Assembly (NCBI GenBank): GCA_003565035.1 | Contig: PXDP01000489.1 | Coordinates: forward strand, 1-13,126 | Length of the DNA stretch: 13,126 bases | From: PVC group bacterium | Lineage (GTDB): Bacteria; Verrucomicrobiota; Kiritimatiellia; SS1-B-03-39; UBA6053 | Reading direction: 5' to 3' | Part shown: piece after piece, positions 1-6,628 of the stretch | How the letters are laid out: each line of letters begins with the position of its first letter | Position numbering within the stretch: the stretch's first letter is position 1 | Position numbers and translations under genes: made by a program | The notes under the pieces: model-generated | What the model was told of the DNA's origin: nothing | Seen by the model: the letters and a program-made list of their open reading frames with translations, nothing else | The model's database searches: none

Positions 1-147
1 AACACCCTGGAGTTCGCTTCGCACATGGGCCTCACCTGGAGCGGCATCCCCTATAAACCTTTCCGGCGGCTTGGCCAAAACGATCCAACGCATCCGACGA
101 ATCCGGCTGATCTGACTGATCTCTACCCTCAACCCTCTGACCTCTGA
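1..147 (+). CDS. ntpI: V-type ATP synthase/ATPase subunit I, C-terminal end (partial)
   Basis: The window opens inside a reading frame that ends at TGA 145-147. The first residues read NTLEFASHMGLTWSGIPYKP, followed by F. This matches the conserved end of the V-type ATPase membrane subunit I (the bacterial equivalent of subunit a), where a LEF...YKPF-like segment closes the last transmembrane helix region. Subunit I forms the ion half-channels and stator in the membrane sector. The next gene is subunit K, and an A-B-D-I-K order with K last is usual in spirochaete and chlamydial V-type operons, which supports the call. After YKPF the frame continues for 27 residues that are rich in Pro, Asp and Thr and look like translated spacer DNA; the family normally stops within roughly 10-15 residues of this point. 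Only the last 48 residues are visible, so the family assignment leans on context. Confidence 0.75.
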   Translation, partial: NTLEFASHMGLTWSGIPYKPFRRLGQNDPTHPTNPADLTDLYPQPSDL

Positions 148-154
148 CCTCTGA
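134..154. repeat. Three tandem copies of the heptamer CCTCTGA
   Basis: Perfect copies lie at 134-140, 141-147 and 148-154, followed by a partial copy (CCTCT) at 155-159. Each unit contains TGA. Because the period is 7, the TGAs at 138, 145 and 152 fall in three different frames, so every forward frame is closed here. The stop codon of the upstream subunit I gene is the middle one. The repeat ends just before the ribosome binding site of subunit K. Confidence 0.9.
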
Positions 155-175
155 CCTCTCCAAGGAGACCTAACT

Positions 176-640
176 ATGGACCAAATCATCATGACCACCT
201 CTCTCGGCACCCTCGGCGGTGCCCTCGCCCTCAGTCTGGCCGCCATCGGTTCCGCCATCGGTGCCGGAACCGCCGGCCTTTCCGCAGTTGGCGCCTGGAA
301 ACGCGCCTTTCTGCAGGACCGCCCCGCCAGCTTTCTGCTGGTGATCTTTGTGGGCGCACCACTCTCGCAGATCATTTACGCCATGATTCTCATGAACCGC
401 GTCAAAGAGTTGGCCGCCGAAGCGCCCTCAAGCTGGCCCCTGCTGCTGGTAGCCGGCATTTTCGCCGGGATTGGCATGGCCGCCTCCGCAATCTTCCAGG
501 GCAAAGCCGGCGCCGCCGGTGCGGATTCCCTCGGCGAAACCGGCAAAGGCTTCGGACTCTATCTCATGACCATCGGGATGGTCGAAACCGTCGCCCTCTT
601 CGTGCTGGTCTTCACCATGGGCGTACTGCCACTGTCATAA
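176..640 (+). CDS. ntpK: V-type ATP synthase/ATPase proteolipid subunit K (c-ring)
   Basis: This 154-residue, very hydrophobic protein forms the ion-carrying rotor ring of the V-type ATPase in the cytoplasmic membrane. It has two tandem helical hairpins (four membrane helices, roughly 9-38, 51-73, 87-110 and 122-150), which is the duplicated 16-kDa-type proteolipid. The conserved ion-binding acid is E137 in helix 4, in the motif TIGMVETVALF. S64 and Q65 in helix 2 and Q108 in helix 3 sit at positions equivalent to the sodium ligands known in Enterococcus hirae NtpK (T64, Q65, Q110, E139). Sodium coupling is therefore plausible but is an inference from alignment by eye. The first hairpin has Gln rather than an acid, as usual for this family. 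A strong AAGGAG at 162-167 lies 8 nt before the ATG. The gene follows subunit I by 28 nt and is the last of its operon, facing the pilin genes convergently. Confidence 0.93.
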   Translation: MDQIIMTTSLGTLGGALALSLAAIGSAIGAGTAGLSAVGAWKRAFLQDRPASFLLVIFVGAPLSQIIYAMILMNRVKELAAEAPSSWPLLLVAGIFAGIGMAASAIFQGKAGAAGADSLGETGKGFGLYLMTIGMVETVALFVLVFTMGVLPLS

Positions 641-641
641 C

Positions 642-716
642 ATTTGAGTGCCAAATCCAGTTCGGCAACTGGGGACAGTAGCAGCTACGGTTTAGAAGAC
701 CGATGCTCAACGCATC
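642..716. terminator. Cluster of small hairpins between convergent operons
   Basis: Four inverted repeats lie almost end to end between the ATPase and pilin genes. ATTTG/CAAAT is at 642-646/652-656. CCAGTT/AACTGG is at 657-662/667-672 with a 4-nt CGGC loop. GTAGC/GCTAC is at 678-682/684-688. GATGC/GCATC is at 702-706/712-716 and spans the stop codon of the PilX-like gene. None is followed by a clear T-run on either strand, so intrinsic termination is not shown. The position suggests a bidirectional transcript end or mRNA stabiliser. The stems are seen directly; the function is inferred. Confidence 0.35.
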
Positions 717-1879
717 CAGGACAGCAGCACGAGCTGGCCCGGCTGCTCATCGCCGTCATCATGATCATCCCGGCCGGGCCAGGTAAATCCATCCGGATCC
801 GCATCGTCACTCAGACTGTAGCCTCCGCTTAAATCAATATTGCCGGAGGCCACGATCCCGATGATTCCGTCCGCTCCGCCATTTCCATTCACGTCACCGT
901 TCATGGCAAACACCCAGCCCCCGATATCAGCCCCGCCATTGATCCGGATATCTCCGCCGGTGGAAACCAGTGCCGGGTAATCGGTCGTATTGCTGACCGT
1001 GGCATTGCCGTTAATGGTAATATTCCCTGTGGCAATGATTATACCCGTTAAGACAGCATTTGCATTCATCCGGACATCCCCGTCCACAAAAAGCACGCCG
1101 CCGGCAGGGTGATTATCTGATCCACGGATCCGATGGTCCCCGCTGATGAACGATCCATTTGCAGTTGCGTATTCCCTGAAGGCCTGAACATCCAGCGAGG
1201 GAAGTACCATGAGATCAGGCAAAAAGTCCTCCTGTGCATCCACGGTGAGGTCCGTATTCGTGCTGATCCGGATTTCGCCGTTGGAGGTAATGAACCCGGC
1301 TACAAGCGTGGGTCCGCCGTTCGTGAGGACACTGCCATTTGCGTGGGCTCCGTTGTTGCCGATATCGATATCGGCATTGGCGGCAATGATCAGCTGCCCG
1401 CCTGCAAGCAGGGCCGCATTGCCGTAGGGCCCGAGCAGTGCCCGCCTCACACCGTCGCCGGAGGGCATTCCGCGTCCCACCAATGCGGCCACTTCCCGTT
1501 CATGCTGCCGAAAAACCCCTCTGGACCGCAGCAGCCAAACCCCGTCGTCCGCACCATCCGGTCGGGAAATCCTCACGGAGTAGCTCCCGCCGGAAAAAGA
1601 ACTCCCGGGCAACAGCAAACCACCATCCTCTGGAATCATCGCATCCTCTTCCGCCATCACCCGAAACGCCTGATGCAGACCGGTCTCCGCAATGACCAAG
1701 GCCTGAAGCCGATCCGACTGACGCGTAAGCACAAAGGTTCGCTGCCGGGAGGCCACAAACATCGTGGAAAGAATCAGCGATGTGAGTAAAATCACAAAAA
1801 CAACCACGACCAGCGTGTTGCCGGACCGCAGGTCCGGATGAAAGGCGTTCGATTTGGTGGGAGTGTATGTGGTTTTCAT
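707..1879 (-). CDS. PilX/GspK-like minor pilin with beta-helix-like repeats
   Basis: Starting at the ATG 1877-1879 (MKTTYTPTK), this is a 390-residue protein. The frame is open further upstream to 1972, but that start would overlap the preceding gene by 74 nt; the chosen start leaves a 19-nt gap. Residues 19-42 read SG-NTLVVVVFVILLTSLI, a PilX/GspK-type N-terminal helix with a possible prepilin peptidase site after G20. There is Val rather than Glu at mature position 5, as is typical of GspK. The following segment (FVASRQRTFVLTRQSDRLQA) is the amphipathic continuation. From about 155 onward the protein is rich in Gly, Asn, Ala and Ile. At 266-360 it shows successive rungs of about 19-23 residues, each with a G-D/N-I/V-x-I/M-N-G/A-N/G pattern, resembling bactofilin-type or other right-handed beta-helix repeats. 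It is the last gene of the I-J-K-like operon. A role at the tip of a pilus or pseudopilus is inferred from order and N-terminus; the ectodomain has no function I recognise. Confidence 0.72.
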   Translation of the reverse strand: MKTTYTPTKSNAFHPDLRSGNTLVVVVFVILLTSLILSTMFVASRQRTFVLTRQSDRLQALVIAETGLHQAFRVMAEEDAMIPEDGGLLLPGSSFSGGSYSVRISRPDGADDGVWLLRSRGVFRQHEREVAALVGRGMPSGDGVRRALLGPYGNAALLAGGQLIIAANADIDIGNNGAHANGSVLTNGGPTLVAGFITSNGEIRISTNTDLTVDAQEDFLPDLMVLPSLDVQAFREYATANGSFISGDHRIRGSDNHPAGGVLFVDGDVRMNANAVLTGIIIATGNITINGNATVSNTTDYPALVSTGGDIRINGGADIGGWVFAMNGDVNGNGGADGIIGIVASGNIDLSGGYSLSDDADPDGFTWPGRDDHDDGDEQPGQLVLLSWMR

Positions 1880-1898
1880 GGTCTTGCCGGGGTGGGAA

Positions 1899-4028
1899 TT
1901 ATCGGTTTCGGGGGGTGGTTTCGACGCTGATTCGCCAGTCGCGGGCCTCCGGAACCGGAGAGCGGGCCACATGCTCGCCGGTCAACAGGATTTCTGCGTG
2001 GAAAGACGTGGCGGGAGGCAAATCATTTACAAGAATTTCCGCGAGGCCCCCGCGCGGTGTCCGGATAAATGAGCCCCCAAAATCCACCGTCCGTTCCGGA
2101 CCGGGCCAACTCAAGGTGAAATTTCGGACCCGGGGAATCGTGTCGCGCACGGCGTTCCTGGACATGTTCACCTGCACCTGAAGATAACGGGATTCCGTCA
2201 TATCAATATCGCCGGTCAAAGGAAGCTGACTGGCATACTCCCAGTCCAGCGCATCGGAAAGGTCCGGCCGGGAACCGCTTCGCAATCGAAAGGACAGGGT
2301 GGTGCCCTCCGGAATTTCGGATTCGTGGCGGAAAACCTCAAGTGCCGGAGACTCCAGATTCGTGTCCACAATCCGGGAGGTGAACACCGCCTCGTTGTAA
2401 TACGTCGTATTTAATTCCGCCGTGCCGAGTATGCCGGAGTAACGGATCATTTCGGCGCGGGTTCCCCAGTCAGCCTCCTGCAAAACGGTGGGTCGTTGGG
2501 GATCCGCCTCACCCGGCAACGCGGAACTTGGAATAATATACGTGTCTTCGCGGTCAGGGTCGGCATCCTGAAACCAGGCGGGATATCCCGGAAAGATTCC
2601 TCCGCTTGGACTCGACGCCAGCGAGTAAGAGACCACATAACTCTTGTCCGGATCAATCGGGAAATCAACAGGCACACTGGTCACCTGCCCCTGCGGTGGA
2701 ACCCAGACGGAATTCTGCGGGGTATCGGGATTGCCAAACCGGACCTGTTGGGTGGTGGCCGTGTTAATCCGTTGCGTGGGATTCTGGTGATTGGCAGCTT
2801 CGCTGATGAAGGCCCAGCGGATATTCATCCCCTTGCCCGCCTCATCGCTGGCCCGGAAGGTCACGCGCACGCCTTCGCCCATCACCGTAAGTTGATCGCC
2901 GGCCTCCTGCCCTCTAAGGACCGTACGCAGCACCGAACCTCCAAAATCTGTGCCTGAGGGAAGCGGGCTGCTTTCGCCGTCCCCATCCGTCTGAAAAGGG
3001 GCAAACCAGGCCAGCTGACGCCCTGCAGGACGCAGCCAGGTCCCCATCAGCCCCGGCTCCGTGCGCAACTCGGTCACACTGTTTAAAAACTCCGAATCGC
3101 GCCCTTGAAACCGGTCCTCATGCCAGGTGTCATTAAAATAAGTCAATTCCAGTTCTGCACCCGCACCCCCGGCAGGAAAACGCACAGCCCGGTCTCCGGA
3201 CCAGTTGGCACCCACTCTTTCCACGACCGCTCCCGTGGCACCGCTTTGATCCGTGGGAGGCATCATGGCCTCCGCCTCTATGGGCAATCCGGTGGGTGAA
3301 ATATAAAACCGGTCCAGGGTCAGTTCGTGCCCGTCACTTTGCGCAGCCCGTCCGGTCACCCGAAAGCGGATCCGGTTTTCTTTGGAGTTGAGCCGTACCC
3401 CGCCCACGTATACCGAAGGCTCATGTACATCGGTAGCCGCGTAAAAATTATAGCCGCTTATCGCGGTCCGCACACTGAAATCCGCCTGGACCCGCGCGAG
3501 GGTCATCGTAGTTGCATTTGTGCCATTATGCGTTCCGGAGCCGCTGCCCGTCAGGCTGACATGCTCCAACTGCTCCATGCGTTCCTCGGGAGTCAGCGAA
3601 TTGTCCCTTGGACGAAACTGCGTCATTCGCATCTCGGTCGAATTCTGAGGCGGCCAGGCGTGAACAATTACGGTCTCGCCCCAGTCCACATACCCGTCAG
3701 GTCCCACGGATTGATTCTGAACCGGCATGTCTGCCGGAGGCAAAGGATAGCTCACCGCGTTGTGTGGACCCGGGTCGGGGAACAACAGCATCTCCTGCAA
3801 AGACGTCAGCCGGGTGGTGGTGCGCAGAAAATCAGCCATTTTCTGACCTTCACTGATAATCCGCACATGTTCCGCACTCATGGCATCCCGCTGAACAATC
3901 GTCAATAACAGGCGCATCGCTCCGGTCAGGACGAGCACGGAAATTGACAAAGCAATCAGCACTTCCACCAGCGTGAAGCCTCGGAAACTCTTTAAAGAAC
4001 TCTTCAGAGCACGGGGGAAAGGATTCAT
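1899..4028 (-). CDS. Large PilW/GspJ-like prepilin-type protein
   Basis: This 709-residue protein has a classical class III prepilin leader: MNPFPRALKSSLKSFRG, cleaved after G17, then FTLVEVLIALSISVLVLTGA with Glu at mature position 5 (E22). The hydrophobic helix runs to about residue 45 and continues as an amphipathic segment (IISEGQKMADFLRTTTRL), as in PilW/GspJ. The usual length of that family is about 200-350 residues, so most of this protein (about 120-709) is an added extracellular part. It is rich in aromatic, Gly, Pro and Thr residues and looks all-beta. The stretch near 565-642 (TTLSFRLRSGSRPDL, then RYLQVQVNMSRN, then VRNFTLSW) resembles beta-sandwich modules of secreted proteins of related bacteria; I cannot name the fold. 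The start ATG overlaps the upstream stop as ATGA (4025-4028), which indicates translational coupling. The pilin-type N-terminus is seen directly; assembly in a pilus or secretion pseudopilus is inferred. Confidence 0.8.
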   Translation of the reverse strand: MNPFPRALKSSLKSFRGFTLVEVLIALSISVLVLTGAMRLLLTIVQRDAMSAEHVRIISEGQKMADFLRTTTRLTSLQEMLLFPDPGPHNAVSYPLPPADMPVQNQSVGPDGYVDWGETVIVHAWPPQNSTEMRMTQFRPRDNSLTPEERMEQLEHVSLTGSGSGTHNGTNATTMTLARVQADFSVRTAISGYNFYAATDVHEPSVYVGGVRLNSKENRIRFRVTGRAAQSDGHELTLDRFYISPTGLPIEAEAMMPPTDQSGATGAVVERVGANWSGDRAVRFPAGGAGAELELTYFNDTWHEDRFQGRDSEFLNSVTELRTEPGLMGTWLRPAGRQLAWFAPFQTDGDGESSPLPSGTDFGGSVLRTVLRGQEAGDQLTVMGEGVRVTFRASDEAGKGMNIRWAFISEAANHQNPTQRINTATTQQVRFGNPDTPQNSVWVPPQGQVTSVPVDFPIDPDKSYVVSYSLASSPSGGIFPGYPAWFQDADPDREDTYIIPSSALPGEADPQRPTVLQEADWGTRAEMIRYSGILGTAELNTTYYNEAVFTSRIVDTNLESPALEVFRHESEIPEGTTLSFRLRSGSRPDLSDALDWEYASQLPLTGDIDMTESRYLQVQVNMSRNAVRDTIPRVRNFTLSWPGPERTVDFGGSFIRTPRGGLAEILVNDLPPATSFHAEILLTGEHVARSPVPEARDWRISVETTPRNR

Positions 4029-4477
4029 GATCCATCCCCCGGAAGTCTGAGCACATGGCTCAGAATTGTTTCGATAACCTCCGGCGATCCGGAAAAATCG
4101 CCACGCCTGCGGTTGAGGTTCAGAACCTCCACCCGAATCTGCACGGCATCCAGGGCACCGGACAGCGGGGTAATGATGGTGGTCCGGAGGAACTCACCTT
4201 CAGCGTCCGGTAACCCGGACCGGTTTATCCGGGTACCGGATTCCGCCAGTTCAGACAGTGCGGTGAATTCAATATTCGAGGCCCGCTCCACCCGGCTCCA
4301 GGCCAGATTGGTCGCCTCGGTTCGGTCACGGACCAGATAATGCGACTGCATGGTTTGGCTCAACAGCCCCAAAGCCCCCCCAATAAACAGCGCAAACAGA
4401 AGCATGGACACCATGACTTCAACCAAAGTAAACCCCTTCTTTCCTCTGTAAACGCCTGACGTCAGTCTTAAATCCAC
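4025..4477 (-). CDS. PilV/GspI-like prepilin-type protein
   Basis: The mature protein begins FTLVEVMVSMLLFALFIGGA after KKG, a type IV pilin-like class III signal with Glu at position 5. The rest (about 135 mature residues) is short, as in GspI/PilV, and has a beta-strand end (AVQIRVEVLNLNRRR). The start is uncertain. GTG at 4475-4477 gives a 15-residue leader and is preceded by a purine-rich GGAGAGGA about 10 nt upstream. The first ATG, at 4562-4564, gives a 44-residue leader that is long for this class and lacks a Shine-Dalgarno site, though a predicted promoter would place transcription start almost exactly on it. There is no other ATG between them. The gene is first in the operon, and its TGA overlaps the start of the PilW-like gene. 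It would act as a minor pilin or pseudopilin at the inner membrane. Confidence 0.75.
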   Translation of the reverse strand: MDLRLTSGVYRGKKGFTLVEVMVSMLLFALFIGGALGLLSQTMQSHYLVRDRTEATNLAWSRVERASNIEFTALSELAESGTRINRSGLPDAEGEFLRTTIITPLSGALDAVQIRVEVLNLNRRRGDFSGSPEVIETILSHVLRLPGDGS

Positions 4478-4570
4478 AAGACAAGGGTCCTCTCCGCCCG
4501 ACAGGACAGATTCGCAACCCTGGGGCGGAATTATGGTCAACCGGATGATTTGCAAAGTCCTCATAAGTTC

Positions 4571-4599
4571 ATTGTCGTTGTCTATGGTTTTTATGTCAA
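4571..4599 (-). promoter_or_regulatory. Sigma70-type promoter of the pilin-like operon
   Basis: On the minus strand a perfect TTGACA (4594-4599) is followed after exactly 17 nt by GACAAT (4571-4576), which matches TATAAT at 4 of 6 positions including the key A2 and T6. Transcription would start near 4563-4565, directly at the first possible ATG of the PilV-like gene. The sequence around it is more AT-rich than the flanking genes. This is a sequence match only. Confidence 0.55.
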
Positions 4600-4649
4600 G
4601 GGAAACTTCCCCATATCAGGTTAACAAGCATAAATTGTACCATAGACAA
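4578..4649. repeat. 11-bp perfect inverted repeat across the pilin promoter
   Basis: TTGTCTATGGT at 4578-4588 is the exact reverse complement of ACCATAGACAA at 4639-4649. The arms are separated by 50 bp. The first arm fills most of the spacer between the -35 and -10 boxes, and the second lies just downstream of the AhpD-like gene's stop codon. A paired operator for a dimeric repressor with DNA looping would fit this layout. So would a long hairpin in read-through RNA from asnS. Function is inferred. Confidence 0.5.
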
Positions 4650-4662
4650 AGAGGCCTGCGGA

Positions 4663-5007
4663 TCAGGCATCCGAGAATTCGTCGAAAGCATGCATCGCTT
4701 CCGCCGAATACATCAGTTTCGGCCCGCCCCCCATGTATACACAGACGCCCAGCACTTCCGCGAGTTCCTCGCGGGTGCAGCCCAGCTCCACCAGTTTTTT
4801 CACATGAAAGCCAATACAACCGTCGCACTGTTGAGAAATTCCAATGGCCAGCGCGATCATTTCTTTGGTCTTCAGATCCAAATGACCGTCGCCCATCGCC
4901 CCTTTGGACAAGGCCTGAAACCCCTGCATCACCTCCGGGCGGGCCTTGCCGAGTTCTTTCATATTTTTCATGATCCGGGTGGTGATTTCCTGATAACTTT
5001 TTGACAT
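4663..5007 (-). CDS. Carboxymuconolactone decarboxylase / AhpD-family CxxC protein
   Basis: This is a 114-residue all-helical protein of the AhpD-like superfamily. The redox motif is complete: E49, then C61-D-G-C64 and H68. That is the E-(11)-CxxC-xxx-H spacing of the alkylhydroperoxidase AhpD active site, and it is followed by the family's helix pair LVELGCTREELAEVLGVCVY. Members reduce peroxides or act as thiol-disulfide reductases in the cytoplasm; many small single-domain ones have no known substrate, and I cannot choose one here. A strong AAGGAG (5014-5019) lies 6 nt before the ATG. The gene follows asnS by 45 nt on the same strand, so the two may be co-transcribed. A 5-bp hairpin (4654-4668) overlaps its stop codon but has no convincing T-run. 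Confidence 0.88.
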   Translation of the reverse strand: MSKSYQEITTRIMKNMKELGKARPEVMQGFQALSKGAMGDGHLDLKTKEMIALAIGISQQCDGCIGFHVKKLVELGCTREELAEVLGVCVYMGGGPKLMYSAEAMHAFDEFSDA

Positions 5008-5052
5008 AATCTTCTCCTTTGAGTTTGGTTTCGATAAAACGCTGCCCGCGGA

Positions 5053-6552
5053 TCAGGGGCTCATCCGCCCCATCATCCGGGGAAAGGGTATCGTCTCCCG
5101 GATATGTTTCAACCCGCAAATCCAGGAGACCGTGCGCTCAATCCCCAGGCCGAAGCCTCCGTGCGGCACCGAACCGTACCGCCGCAAATCCAGATACCAT
5201 TCATAAGGCCCGGGATCCATCCCCTCCTCCGCCATCCGGGCCAGCAACACCTCCAGCGAGTCCTCCCGCTGGCTCCCGCCGATAATTTCCCCGTACCCCT
5301 CCGGTGCCAGCACATCCAGATTCAGCACCGTGCGGGGATCCGCCTCATTCCGCTTCATATAGAACGCTTTCACCTCCCGCGGATACTCCGTCACAATCAA
5401 CGGCCGGTCAAACTGACGGCTTAGAATCGTCTCTTCATCCCCGCCAAAATCATCCCCCCACCTGAACCCCTTTGCATCCGCGATGTGACCCGGCTGATTC
5501 TGCAGCCAGCGCTGCAAATCGCCGGCCTGCTCCCGCAGGGCCTGCAACTCTTTGCTCAGCTTTTCCCGTTTCCAAGCTTTCATGCTTCCGCCCAGTTGGG
5601 ATTCCAGAGCTTCGATGTCTTTCAAGAGCTGTTCATAGCGCTCCTGCTCCCCCGCCAGCTCCGACTCCAGCTTCTCATGTAACCCCGCATCGTGCAGCAT
5701 CTCCACCGCCTCCGAATAAGTCATCCGGGGAAACGGCATCCGAACCGCCTCCAGGGCCCCGCAGTCACGCTCCAACACCTCCAATTCCGCACGGTTATGC
5801 GTCAACACCGCCTGCACCAGATGACAAATAAAGGCCTCCGACAGTCCCTCCAGATCCTTCAGTTCATAAAACGCCACCTCCGGCTCAATCATCCAGAACT
5901 CTGTCAAATGACGCCGGGTCTTGCTCTTCTCCGCCCGGAACGTAGGCCCGAAACAGTAGACTTTTCCCAGAGCCATCGCCGCGGTTTCCAAATACAACTG
6001 ACCCGTCTGCGCCAGAAAGGCCGGATTCCCGAAATAGTCCACCTCGAATAGCGTTCCCGCCCCCTCCGCCGCCCCCGGCTGAAAAATCGGCGTATCGATC
6101 AGCGTGAACCCCTGCTGATCAAAAAACTCCCGGGCCGCCTGAATAATCCGGTGCCGGATTTTCAAAATTGCCGTCTGCCGGGGACTGCGCAGCCACAGAT
6201 GCCGGTGCTGCATGAGAAACTCAATCCCGTGCTCCTTGCGGGCAATGGGAAAGTCCTCCCCCGCATGCAGCACCTCCGCCGCCGACACCGCCAGCTCCAC
6301 CCCGCCCGGACTTCGGAGTTCCTCCCGAACCGTTCCCGCCAGCACCACACTGCTTTCCTGCCCGCATCCCTCCAGCGCCGCAAACGCCTCCGGCTCACCC
6401 GCCTCGACAATGCACTGGCAGATCCCCGTACCATCCCGCAATTCCACAAAGCGGATCTTCCCACTGGAACGGATTGTGCGAATCCATCCCCGCAGCGCCA
6501 CTTCAGCGCCCACATGCTCGTTTAACGACTGAATTTGAACAAATGACTTCAT
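5053..6552 (-). CDS. asnS: Asparaginyl-tRNA synthetase
   Basis: This 499-residue class II aminoacyl-tRNA synthetase joins asparagine to tRNA-Asn in the cytoplasm. Residues 1-115 are the OB-fold anticodon-binding domain (VALRGWIRTIRSSGKIRFVE). The catalytic domain follows. Motif 2 is at about 205-225 and includes FRAE and the asparagine-specific HLTEFWMIEPE, rather than the AspRS pattern. Motif 3 is at 465-480 (GGFGLGIERTVSWICG), and the usual end NIRxxIPFPR appears as HIRETIPFPR. The start ATG at 6550-6552 (MKSFVQIQ) was chosen over an ATG at 6630 because the OB fold begins there and the longer form would overlap the divergent psiE-like gene. The upstream sequence is purine-rich but the spacing is poor. 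An extra stretch of about 65 charged residues (about 291-360), predicted by eye to be coiled coil, lies in the catalytic domain. The presence of AsnRS suggests tRNA-Asn is charged directly. Confidence 0.95.
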   Translation of the reverse strand: MKSFVQIQSLNEHVGAEVALRGWIRTIRSSGKIRFVELRDGTGICQCIVEAGEPEAFAALEGCGQESSVVLAGTVREELRSPGGVELAVSAAEVLHAGEDFPIARKEHGIEFLMQHRHLWLRSPRQTAILKIRHRIIQAAREFFDQQGFTLIDTPIFQPGAAEGAGTLFEVDYFGNPAFLAQTGQLYLETAAMALGKVYCFGPTFRAEKSKTRRHLTEFWMIEPEVAFYELKDLEGLSEAFICHLVQAVLTHNRAELEVLERDCGALEAVRMPFPRMTYSEAVEMLHDAGLHEKLESELAGEQERYEQLLKDIEALESQLGGSMKAWKREKLSKELQALREQAGDLQRWLQNQPGHIADAKGFRWGDDFGGDEETILSRQFDRPLIVTEYPREVKAFYMKRNEADPRTVLNLDVLAPEGYGEIIGGSQREDSLEVLLARMAEEGMDPGPYEWYLDLRRYGSVPHGGFGLGIERTVSWICGLKHIRETIPFPRMMGRMSP

Positions 6553-6628
6553 GCCCCTTTCCCTACGCCAGCCTGCCTTCCTGTCAATCCAAGCTTGCAA
6601 CTCCGGAGCATCCTGACATTCTTTCCCC

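Noticed and set aside
644..832. 62-codon plus-strand frame after the ATPase K gene
   Set aside because: It lies in the hairpin gap and antisense to the end of the PilX-like gene. The composition is not protein-like and there is no ribosome binding site.
1133..1789. 218-codon plus-strand frame
   Set aside because: It is antisense to the PilX-like gene, whose prepilin-type helix and regular repeats make that strand the coding one.
4654..4668. GCCTG/CAGGC hairpin as terminator of the AhpD-like gene
   Set aside because: It has only 5 base pairs, overlaps the stop codon and is followed by a broken T-run (CTCTTTGTCT); too weak to call a terminator.
6559..6587. Possible asnS promoter from TTGACA on the minus strand at 6582-6587
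   Set aside because: At 17-nt spacing the -10 position reads AGGGAA, and the start would lie only a few bases from the ATG; no usable -10 box.
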